Shown one piece after another: positions 23,935-31,901 of a stretch of DNA of 37,607 nt. The notes below the pieces were generated by a model. That model was not told the DNA's origin, searched no databases, and saw only the letters and a program-made list of their open reading frames with translations. A program made the position numbers and the translations under genes. Positions within the stretch are counted from its first letter, which is position 1. Every line of letters begins with the position of its first letter. The stretch covers positions 1 to 37,607 of the forward strand of contig JAGCWQ010000018.1 of the NCBI GenBank assembly GCA_017961765.1, written 5' to 3'. The DNA comes from Paludibacteraceae bacterium (GTDB taxonomy: Bacteria; Bacteroidota; Bacteroidia; Bacteroidales; Paludibacteraceae).

Positions 23935-25799
23935 GATTCTATATTTTCAAACTCTTCATTTTCTTGTATGTATGCGTCGATTTCGATTTTGGTCTCGAAA
24001 TCCTCGATGCGCATATCCTCTATGATGTTGCCGATTTGGAAACCATTGTTGGTAGTTTCGCAGAAAATGTAGAGACGGTGATTGAATTCTATTGTGGTCT
24101 TTTTCTTCATCTCCTCTTCCGAATAGTAGTGGCTTAGCCAGCTGTCGGGTGCTATTTCTATTCCGACGGCCGAGTGCTGGTATTTCTCCGAAGAGAGGAA
24201 TAGGACGTTGTAGCCCATGGCGTAGAGAAGCATGGCGGCGAGCAGGGCTTTGCTGTTGCTGTCACCCTCTTTGTCGTACAAGGTTTCGTCTGGGTAGCGG
24301 ATGTAGTCCACGGCATATTGTATACTTTTGCTGTCCTTGCTCAGGACGAATGCGATGTTGGGCTCTTGCACGAAATCGAGGACGAACTGGAGTTTCTCCA
24401 TCTCGTCGAGGTGGACGATCTGGCTCTCGTTCTGGATGTAGTAGGCGATGTAGCGGGTGCGCTCCATCATCTTTGGGTTGTCCACCATCTTCTTGAACAT
24501 GGCGCAGATGCAGTCGTATTTGTTTTTCTCCTTTCGTTGCATGAAGTAAGGGTTTTCCTCCCGTTCGACGTTCAGGTCGTCCAAGTTGAATTGGATGGTG
24601 AGGTTGCCTTGGACAGGCTTGCCCATCCGGATGTCCAAGTTCCAATTGTAGTTTTTGGATACATTTCCGATAGGGGCGTTGAGCAGGGAGAACTCTTTCT
24701 CCTTTTCATCCTCGTCGTCTGTTCTTTTCTCTTCATCATAGTTGGTGATGATTGTCCATGGCTTTTGGTTATTCTTTATTAATTTGTTTTTGTTCACTCC
24801 GAACACGATGGCCATGATCAAAGGGATGAAATCGTAGTCGTAGTAGTTGAATGAGAAGTAGAGGCAAAGGCCTCCCAGAGCGGTGATGGCATGGTCCATC
24901 TTGCCGAGACCGATGCCTTTGTTCAGCATATCCAGTTGAGGCTGGAAACTGTTGCCGCTTTCGATGGCGTTGATTTTGATTTGGCGGATGATGGTCCATA
25001 AGCCGAAGTAGCATCCCGCCAGGATGCCGACTGCCTGCAAGTCTTCTCCCAATAGCGGACGGTTGAGCAGGCAGGTATAGACGAAATAGAGCAGCAGGAA
25101 CAAGATGCTATAGACGATGCTGGTGAGCAATGCCGTGTCGTTCCAACCGTAGGTGGGGTCTTTGTAGATGGAGTGCCGTTCCTTCTTTGGCCCGTAAATC
25201 TTGTAGAAAAGGGCTGCGGCGCATGATTTGGCTTCAGTGGAGACGCAGTGGGTGTTACGGAAGCAGATGCCGGATAGACGGGCTTCCGCCACTCTTTTTT
25301 TGAAGGGGTCGTCCTCGGTGTTGGGTGCGCCGAGGAAGGCATCCAGTTTGCTGTCGAGCCAGAGGCTCTCCCATGTTCGTTCTCCTCTTACCGTCGGGGT
25401 GTTGGGTGCGGAGGGGCGTGCCGTGTAGCCGATGGCTTTGGGCTGTTCTCCTTTGGTTCTTTGCTTGTAGATGATGCCTTTTTCGTCGATGAAACCGCGG
25501 AGTCTGAACTTGTTGGTCTCTTCGTCGTTCTCACCGTCAATGAGCCAGACTTCGGGTTGGTCTTCCTCCTTCTCGTTTAGCAGGCGGGCGACAATTTTGT
25601 TGAGGCCGTCGTGGGTGAGCCTCATTTCCGCAGCCTCGTTTTCCTTCTCATATCCCATGTAGGCGATAGGCGAAAGGTTGTTGCCTTCCGATTTCACGCT
25701 GATCCATGTTTTGGGACGGATATGTTGAAGCAGCAGGTAAAAGAGTAGAATACCTGCGGCCACCAAGAGGAATTGTAATTTGTCTATGTCGTCAAACAT
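23931..25799 (-). CDS. Membrane protein with C-terminal transglutaminase-like domain lacking the catalytic Cys
   Basis: 622 aa. A membrane segment at residues 8-25 is followed by a soluble region to about 220, then hydrophobic segments near 223-243, 254-273 and 305-335. A charged linker (TDDEDEKEKEF) leads to a C-terminal domain patterned like transglutaminase-like cysteine proteases: FVLDFVQ, SIQYAVDYIRYPDETL, then GDSNSKALLAAMLLYAMGYNV (from 512), QHSAVGIEI (His542) and YIFCETTNNGFQIG (Glu581). Active members read GDC at the nucleophile; here it is GDS (Ser514), with the rest of the framework intact. That implies a binding domain or a serine variant. It starts 3 bp after the 917-aa gene and overlaps the protease gene by 4 bp. 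Confidence 0.78.
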   Translation of the reverse strand: MFDDIDKLQFLLVAAGILLFYLLLQHIRPKTWISVKSEGNNLSPIAYMGYEKENEAAEMRLTHDGLNKIVARLLNEKEEDQPEVWLIDGENDEETNKFRLRGFIDEKGIIYKQRTKGEQPKAIGYTARPSAPNTPTVRGERTWESLWLDSKLDAFLGAPNTEDDPFKKRVAEARLSGICFRNTHCVSTEAKSCAAALFYKIYGPKKERHSIYKDPTYGWNDTALLTSIVYSILFLLLYFVYTCLLNRPLLGEDLQAVGILAGCYFGLWTIIRQIKINAIESGNSFQPQLDMLNKGIGLGKMDHAITALGGLCLYFSFNYYDYDFIPLIMAIVFGVNKNKLIKNNQKPWTIITNYDEEKRTDDEDEKEKEFSLLNAPIGNVSKNYNWNLDIRMGKPVQGNLTIQFNLDDLNVEREENPYFMQRKEKNKYDCICAMFKKMVDNPKMMERTRYIAYYIQNESQIVHLDEMEKLQFVLDFVQEPNIAFVLSKDSKSIQYAVDYIRYPDETLYDKEGDSNSKALLAAMLLYAMGYNVLFLSSEKYQHSAVGIEIAPDSWLSHYYSEEEMKKKTTIEFNHRLYIFCETTNNGFQIGNIIEDMRIEDFETKIEIDAYIQENEEFENIES

Positions 25800-25802
25800 T
25801 CC

Positions 25803-28556
25803 TTAGTTATTTGTGTTCAACTTTTCTCTGAATTTGTCTCGTTTGTCCAACCATTGGCTGAGTTCGGTTCCGTCGAAGAGTTTCATCCATTCGGTTGACT
25901 TGTCGTCCTTGCACATTGCCCAAAGGATGAGGGACGAGGTGGCGTTGATGTAGGAGGCGATCTCTTTCTCCTCGTCGTTTGTCGGGATTCCCTTCTTGAA
26001 ATCGACCTTGTCTCGGATTCTCATGTCGAAGTCTTCGGCAGGAAGGATTCTGTTGAGGGCGATGAAATCGAACGTGCGCCATCGTGTGACGAATATGAAT
26101 TTGCCGAAAAGCTCCTTATGTTCGTCGAATTGGTATTGGACACTGTGGTTCGGGAAGAATTGGCTGAATAGCGGAAGAATCTGCTGGTTGTTGGCCTTGA
26201 CATCGGCTGTCTCCGTGTCGGCCGAACTAGTCAATTCTCCGTTGGTAGCTGCCTGCCGCAGAAGGGGGGTGAGCAACTCCTCGTTGTTCTTCTTGCGTGC
26301 GTAGGCGAGAACCTTCTCTCCGATGGTTGGATGGGGGCGAGGCAGAATGTCTTTTTCCAAATGCTCGTCCAAAAGTGCGAAGAAGGCGTCTCTGCTAGCC
26401 TCCCAAGCTAAGTCTTTTCCCCGTTTCTTCTCTTCGTTGCTAAGGAAGACCGAGTAGCCTAGTTCCTCGTCGAACCTCCGTCCGTGGAGTTCGTCTGCCT
26501 TCACGTTGTTGAAGAGTTGGAGAACGGTGTCTTTGTAGGAATGGATTAGCTGGTGGTGGTCCTCCTTGTCCAATTCATTGATGTATTGGGGTGCGAAGTT
26601 CACATAGATTTTGCTGCACTCGTCTTCGCTTGCCGGTATCAGAGGAAGTCCGTTGAACGAACCGTCGATTAACGGTTGGTTGAAGATGGTTTGAGGCAAA
26701 GTCTGTTTCTTCATCAGTTCGCCGGAACTCCTTGGTAAGAGTTCCCGTTGAATCCTGTCGCAACGGTCTATGTATTCGTCACTGAGTTTCATCAAGTGGT
26801 CGTAAAAGAAGAACATCTCGGATTGGATACGGTTGGCGATACGTGCGTAGGCATCGTGCAGGTAGTAGGCGGTCAGTTTCCGCTCCTTCACCTGCCGTTT
26901 CCAATAGTAGATGGCCATGTCGATGAATTGCCACAGGATGGGAAGCATGAACAGACCTTCCGACCAATAGAGGGCATTCCTCTTGATGTCTCCCAAGTCA
27001 ATCAGGGCTGGGGAGATGAACGTGAGGATGGGAACGATGCCCAATACGAGCATGATGCCCAAGAGGAACGACCGTCCGATGCGGCTGAGGAAGGTGGCCT
27101 CCTGTTTGAGGTTGTTCGTCAAATCGCTTTGTGCGGCCTGCTTCATCTCCTCGCAAGGGTCGGAGGTGGAGTGGTTGTTCATGTCGGACTTGTATCTCTC
27201 GTGGTACTCCTCAAAATCGTCCCTGAGTTTTTGAGGGACGCTATAGTCGATGAGGTGCATCCAGATGTCCTGTTCGATGCGGTGTTGAATCTCTCCTTTC
27301 TTGATTCCTAATTTGGTTTTGAATGTTTTCAGGTTCTCCTTGATTCGCAGGATGACGCCGGTATGGCAGTTGCTGCTCGAGATCTGTTTTTCCAAGGCGT
27401 TGGTTAGGCCCGATTCGGTGAAGATCTTTTGTAGCCTGCGTCTTTCCGCACTGATCTCCTCCAACTCGTCCTCTGATTCCTTGTTAATGATTTCCAATAT
27501 CTTGAGCCGTAGGTTGGCTGGATAATATTTGAGGTAATAGTTGAAGTAGAGCCGTTTGAGCCTTTTCCGGAAGAAGTCGGCTATCGGGTGCGGGTTAGGG
27601 TCTGCCAGTTTTGCCTTGGAGAGGTCGAAAGCCACGCTTTGGAAGTTCTTGATGATTTGCTGGACGTCGATTTTGTCGTATTCGATGAAATCTTGGTTGT
27701 CCACTTGTTCCGCATCACCTGGCTCTTTCAACGTTTGGATCAGTTGGTTGACGACGGATAGTTTGTCCACCTTGTCTTGGATTTCCGTGTCGAAGAAGCA
27801 GGAGGCCACGCCTAATGAGAAGTAGAAGTGGTCGTCGGAACTGCTTCCGCTGATGAGGGGATGGACGTTGTCGCAGGCGAAATAGAGATGGACGAGGCTT
27901 TGTTCCAGAAATTCGGCTTGCTGTTCTGGTGTTAGGATGGAGTAGAAATTCTCCGTCCTGTTTTGTACATCTTGGAAAAAGAACATGCGGTCGTATCCCC
28001 GAATGGAAGGTATATTGTGCTGAACCTCAATCTCTTTCAGGGTAAGAAGGATGGCTTGCCTCTCTTTGACCCTCAAACTGTTGACATTGGAAGGGATATA
28101 GAGCGAGCCGATGATGGACATTCCTTGATGGATATGGTTGGGCATGATTCGTCCTTTCTCCTTCTGTATCATGACGGCGATGGAGGGGAAGATCAGGTTG
28201 GAGAAGGCCTCCGTAGCGTCACCGATGACGTAGATGTTGAGTGTCATGGTGGTGCTGGCGTTGCTATGCCTCAACATCTTGATGAAGTCTTGGCCGCATT
28301 TGACAAGTTTCTCCTGGATTTCGTAGATGAAATCGGACATTTTTTCAATGTCTTCCTTCTCTATCTCGTCAAAATCATTGTCTAGTTTGGAGTAGAGCCA
28401 TAGAGGGGGAACTGGCTCCTTCTTGCTTGCCGGGGCGTTGAAGAAGTCAGGGAGTTCCTCTTGGGTGAGGACACCATTGATTTGACCGAGCAGACTCTGG
28501 AAATGAGTCCGCCGGTCACTTTTTTTAGTAATATCTATGATCCAAAGAGGAAGCAT
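25803..28556 (-). CDS. Large membrane protein with degenerate tubulin-like N-terminus
   Basis: 917 aa. Residues about 1-280 parallel the order of elements in the neighbouring tubulin-like protein: LNIYVIGDATEAFSNLIFP (106-124) lines up with its FYWVVGSSNGGTGSGIIND, SIIGSLYIPSNVN (147-159) with its LTMYMPKVYIDYN, RMFFFQDVQ with its FYYLIPIDIQ, and FYFSLGVASCFF with its FLVPMGYVQLH. The Gly-rich nucleotide signature is gone. A helical, charged region follows (290-490). Two membrane segments lie at about 496-516 and 530-552, then a long helical cytoplasmic part. It is 11 bp from the tubulin-like gene and 3 bp from the next, so it is a core operon member. The tubulin-fold assignment is inference from pattern, not a search. 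Confidence 0.72.
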   Translation of the reverse strand: MLPLWIIDITKKSDRRTHFQSLLGQINGVLTQEELPDFFNAPASKKEPVPPLWLYSKLDNDFDEIEKEDIEKMSDFIYEIQEKLVKCGQDFIKMLRHSNASTTMTLNIYVIGDATEAFSNLIFPSIAVMIQKEKGRIMPNHIHQGMSIIGSLYIPSNVNSLRVKERQAILLTLKEIEVQHNIPSIRGYDRMFFFQDVQNRTENFYSILTPEQQAEFLEQSLVHLYFACDNVHPLISGSSSDDHFYFSLGVASCFFDTEIQDKVDKLSVVNQLIQTLKEPGDAEQVDNQDFIEYDKIDVQQIIKNFQSVAFDLSKAKLADPNPHPIADFFRKRLKRLYFNYYLKYYPANLRLKILEIINKESEDELEEISAERRRLQKIFTESGLTNALEKQISSSNCHTGVILRIKENLKTFKTKLGIKKGEIQHRIEQDIWMHLIDYSVPQKLRDDFEEYHERYKSDMNNHSTSDPCEEMKQAAQSDLTNNLKQEATFLSRIGRSFLLGIMLVLGIVPILTFISPALIDLGDIKRNALYWSEGLFMLPILWQFIDMAIYYWKRQVKERKLTAYYLHDAYARIANRIQSEMFFFYDHLMKLSDEYIDRCDRIQRELLPRSSGELMKKQTLPQTIFNQPLIDGSFNGLPLIPASEDECSKIYVNFAPQYINELDKEDHHQLIHSYKDTVLQLFNNVKADELHGRRFDEELGYSVFLSNEEKKRGKDLAWEASRDAFFALLDEHLEKDILPRPHPTIGEKVLAYARKKNNEELLTPLLRQAATNGELTSSADTETADVKANNQQILPLFSQFFPNHSVQYQFDEHKELFGKFIFVTRWRTFDFIALNRILPAEDFDMRIRDKVDFKKGIPTNDEEKEIASYINATSSLILWAMCKDDKSTEWMKLFDGTELSQWLDKRDKFREKLNTNN

Positions 28557-28567
28557 GCTATCTTTTA

Positions 28568-31500
28568 TTATTTCCCGATGAATTTGTACACCAAGTCGTA
28601 GTCGTTACGGATGATGTTGAAGAAGATGTTGAAGAGTCGTTTGTCTCCTTCGGTTGGAGCTTGTTGCTTCTTCGTGCTTAGCTTCTTCAAAAGGCTCTTT
28701 TGCTTCTCGGTGTAGTATTTCTTGAATATCTTTTCTCCATCATAGACAATAGCCTTGCCTTCTTTGTCGAGGATAGGTTCGCCCTCTTCGGTGAGTGCTG
28801 TCTTGTGTTGACGGAGGATGGCTTGCATGATGTTGTTCAACGTCTCTCCGAAGCGGTGGTTGTAGTAAAGTTCGAAGAACTTCTCGAACCTCTCGCTGAA
28901 GTTGATGCCGCTGATTTCATCGAACATTAACCGGCCGTTGTCCACCTTGCGCAGGCAGAGGGCTCCGTTGTGGATGGAGAAGGCCTCCGGACGTGCCACC
29001 TCGAAGGAGGATGGATTCTCCTCGCTCGTGAGGTACATGGAGGTTTCGAACGACTCTGGGTCGTACTCGTCGTTGTAGAAGAGAGGCTTCAGTTCCTCCT
29101 CGAATTCCTTCAACAGCAACATCTTGGCGAAAGTCTTGTGTTGAGGCAAGATTTCGTCTGGCAAGTTTTCCAAGGTGATGTTGCCTAGGAATTGGGCGAA
29201 ATCGTGGTGGAAGTGGAACTTCTCCCGGAAGGAGGCCTTGTTATAGACCATCTCGATGTTGTCGTAGATGCGGTAGTCGCGGAAGGCGAGACCGTATTTG
29301 GATTTCAGCACGAGAGCCGAGTTCACGTCTCCTCCTGCCACGAAGCGGTGGCGTGTATTGCCCTCCTCGTAGCCCAACATCTCTTGGGCAAGGTCTTTGT
29401 CGGGTGCGACGAATACCAAGTGCTCCTCCTTCTTCGTCACCTCGATTCGGTTGGTGTTGTAGTTGAAGAAAAGGGCAGGGCTTAGGCTTCTGCGAACCTC
29501 GTCCTTCTGCTCGTTAGGAAGGTCGCGGAAGAAGTGTGAAACCTTCTTGTTGAACCAGTTCTCTTGTATTTTTGTGTTCTCTCGAGTGGCACGGTCCAAT
29601 ACCTTTAGGGCAAGTGCGATGAACTCTTCGAGGACGGTCTCCGGCTTTTTCTCCTCCAACTTCGGATTGGCAAAGAATCGGCAATCCTCTTCGATTTCCT
29701 CCCCTTTCTTTCTCCTGTCCTTGGAAGTGAATTTCTCGGTAAGGATGTATTGGCCTGCTACGAGTTCTTCCATCATCTTTTCGTTTTTGCTCTCGTAGAT
29801 ACCCTCTATGAGGAGTTTTGTGATGGAATCCCTGTCGGCGGTCTCTTGGGCATCGTCGTCAGCCTTGATGATGTTGCGGTAGCAACGGCTGAAGAAGTTG
29901 TTGGTCTTCCATCCGTTACCGTTGCAGATCTCCTTAAGCATAGGGAGATAGACCGTAGTGACATCCAGGGCAGTGTTGCCGAATTCCGTGGATAGACGGT
30001 CGTAGTAGCGGACGGCAGCCTCGTTCATCTCGGATGCCTTATCTTTGAATATCAATAGCTTGCTCTTTAATTTAGCCAACTCGTCGTTTTTCTCGTTGGT
30101 GCAGAAGTCGCCCAATAGGTCGTGCGCCCACACGCTGATTTCGTGTTGGATGAGGGAGGAGATATAGGACTCTGCTTCCGAACGGTATTTTTGGATGTCC
30201 GGGTTGTTGGATCCTAGGCGTTCGCCGATAGTGATCTCTTCCGCCTCTTTTTGGCACTTCTTGCATTGCTCGAATTGAGCCTCCAGTTCCTCCTTTTCGT
30301 TTTGGAGGTTGGCTTCGAACTTGTCGTAGTTCTCCTTTGTGAAGGAGCGAACCATGTCGAGGGCGTTGAGCGTATAGACGAGTCCGTGCTCCTTGATCCA
30401 GCTCTCGGCTTGCTTCCACATGCCGGAGACGATGCGTTGCTTGTATTCTGCTCTCTTTTCTGGCGTTTTGCTTGCCGAACGGATGGAGCTGAGGACGCTT
30501 TCTACTTCGCCCTCGAGGTTTTCCCATTTCATCTCGCTAGGCAATTGCTCCTTCTTCTCGACAAGGGTAGGGCTGAGCGTCTCGTCGATGAGGTTGTCTC
30601 CTTTGGCTGCCAATTCCCGGGCGAAGGTGCCTTGGATCTTTGGATCCAATTCGCGGAACAATTTCTTGTAGAGCGTTTCGGCTTGGCTTTCTGGAATTTG
30701 GTTCTCCTTGTCGTCGGCATTGATGAGCCAGCTTCTCAGCAAGTCGCGTTCGAAACGGCTTCGGAAGTATCTTGCGAACTGGTCGGTTGGCTTATGCAGT
30801 TGGACGTAGCCCATAGGAACGAGGAAGTCTTCATGGTTGCGTTCCATGATGTCGTTCATGTAGTTGTCGATGTCCGAGCGGAACGTCTGTCCGCCTGCTC
30901 CTTCGTGGAGGATGTAGAGCATCTCCGCCGTGTTGCGGTACATGACGCGGGTGCTTCCGAGGGAAGTTCCTTTGTCCGTCTGGATGTCGATAGGAATCAG
31001 ATAGTAGAACGGACAATATTTACGTTTGCTGTCCACGAGGTTGTAGTCGTTCAAGAAAGCCATTCGGTGCATGACGGTGTTCTGCTTAGGACTGAGACTC
31101 ATCTCCTTGAAGGCTTGTACTTCTTGGAAGACGGCGAATGCGTTCAGCGCATATTTCTCCTCCGTCGCATTGTAGTCGATATAGACCTTTGGCATATACA
31201 TCGTGAGGATCAGTTGGGGGTCGCCGCTGCCTACGATTTGTTTGTGCATTTGGTTGATGTGGTAGAGCACGTCGTTGATGATACCGCTACCCGTTCCTCC
31301 GTTGGAACTTCCGACAACCCAATAGAAGATGGTGCAACTTTCGCCGCCGAGGTTTTTCACGTCGTTGAGGGCGGAGATGCAGGATTGAAGTTTGGTCTGG
31401 AATTCAGTCAGTGAGTGGGCGAAGGCAATACGCGACTTGATACGGAAGGCGCCTGCACCGAAGCTCAAAGGTTGGTCAGGAATCTTCACTGCCAATTCAG

Positions 31501-31852
31501 GGGAACAAGCTTCCAAGATACGTTTGTTGATGAGTGTCTCCTGGTCTTGCGTTGCCTCATAATAGATGGCTTGCGGATTGGCTTGTCCCAAGTTGATCAA
31601 ATCCGATTGAGGGTTGATGAACGGCACGCGTCCGTCTTCAAAACTCTTCCTGTTGTTATTGTTGGCCGAGTCGATGTCGCGTTGGTCTGTATCCAAGAAG
31701 AGGAACCGGTAGTTCTCGTTCATTGCTTCGAGGCGAGACTTTGTTGCCGTATGGGTAGGATAGCGGTTTGCATAAACTTTCTCCTTGATTTGGGAGACGG
31801 TCTGGCAGCCAGAACCGCCCAAGCCGATAAAGATATGTTTTTCGTTTGCCAT
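28568..31852 (-). CDS. Tubulin/FtsZ-superfamily GTPase-like protein with long C-terminal extension
   Basis: 1094 aa, cytoplasmic by sequence. Seen: the N-terminal strand and G-box HIFIGLGGSGCQTVSQI (residues 6-22), FLDTDQRDI (52-60), which parallels FtsZ's NTD loop, LSFGAGAFR (129-137), and the tubulin signature VVGSSNGGTGSGIIND (179-194). The core runs to about residue 376 and matches the Tubulin_2-type family, not cell-division FtsZ. The remaining ~700 residues are helical and charged with coiled-coil stretches (FEANLQNEKEELEAQFEQC). GTP-dependent polymerisation is likely from the family. It lies 49 bp after a membrane vWA gene and 11 bp before the next. Such FtsZ-like/vWA pairs were proposed to act in membrane remodelling (Makarova and Koonin, 2010, from memory). 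Confidence 0.85.
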   Translation of the reverse strand: MANEKHIFIGLGGSGCQTVSQIKEKVYANRYPTHTATKSRLEAMNENYRFLFLDTDQRDIDSANNNNRKSFEDGRVPFINPQSDLINLGQANPQAIYYEATQDQETLINKRILEACSPELAVKIPDQPLSFGAGAFRIKSRIAFAHSLTEFQTKLQSCISALNDVKNLGGESCTIFYWVVGSSNGGTGSGIINDVLYHINQMHKQIVGSGDPQLILTMYMPKVYIDYNATEEKYALNAFAVFQEVQAFKEMSLSPKQNTVMHRMAFLNDYNLVDSKRKYCPFYYLIPIDIQTDKGTSLGSTRVMYRNTAEMLYILHEGAGGQTFRSDIDNYMNDIMERNHEDFLVPMGYVQLHKPTDQFARYFRSRFERDLLRSWLINADDKENQIPESQAETLYKKLFRELDPKIQGTFARELAAKGDNLIDETLSPTLVEKKEQLPSEMKWENLEGEVESVLSSIRSASKTPEKRAEYKQRIVSGMWKQAESWIKEHGLVYTLNALDMVRSFTKENYDKFEANLQNEKEELEAQFEQCKKCQKEAEEITIGERLGSNNPDIQKYRSEAESYISSLIQHEISVWAHDLLGDFCTNEKNDELAKLKSKLLIFKDKASEMNEAAVRYYDRLSTEFGNTALDVTTVYLPMLKEICNGNGWKTNNFFSRCYRNIIKADDDAQETADRDSITKLLIEGIYESKNEKMMEELVAGQYILTEKFTSKDRRKKGEEIEEDCRFFANPKLEEKKPETVLEEFIALALKVLDRATRENTKIQENWFNKKVSHFFRDLPNEQKDEVRRSLSPALFFNYNTNRIEVTKKEEHLVFVAPDKDLAQEMLGYEEGNTRHRFVAGGDVNSALVLKSKYGLAFRDYRIYDNIEMVYNKASFREKFHFHHDFAQFLGNITLENLPDEILPQHKTFAKMLLLKEFEEELKPLFYNDEYDPESFETSMYLTSEENPSSFEVARPEAFSIHNGALCLRKVDNGRLMFDEISGINFSERFEKFFELYYNHRFGETLNNIMQAILRQHKTALTEEGEPILDKEGKAIVYDGEKIFKKYYTEKQKSLLKKLSTKKQQAPTEGDKRLFNIFFNIIRNDYDLVYKFIGK

Positions 31853-31901
31853 AATTTATGATGTTTTTTTGTTTTCCGATTTAGTAATAGGCGGACGCTT
31901 G

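Noticed and set aside
30251-31414. 387-codon plus-strand frame opposite the tubulin-like gene
   Set aside because: It lies wholly antisense to a strongly supported gene, with composition expected of a mirror frame (Val/Leu/Glu/Asp-rich, no domain).
28568-31852. Possibility that the tubulin-like gene is the cell-division ftsZ
   Set aside because: The length (1094 aa), divergent T-loops and context (no ftsA/ftsQ/mur genes) argue against it; ftsZ should lie in a division cluster elsewhere.
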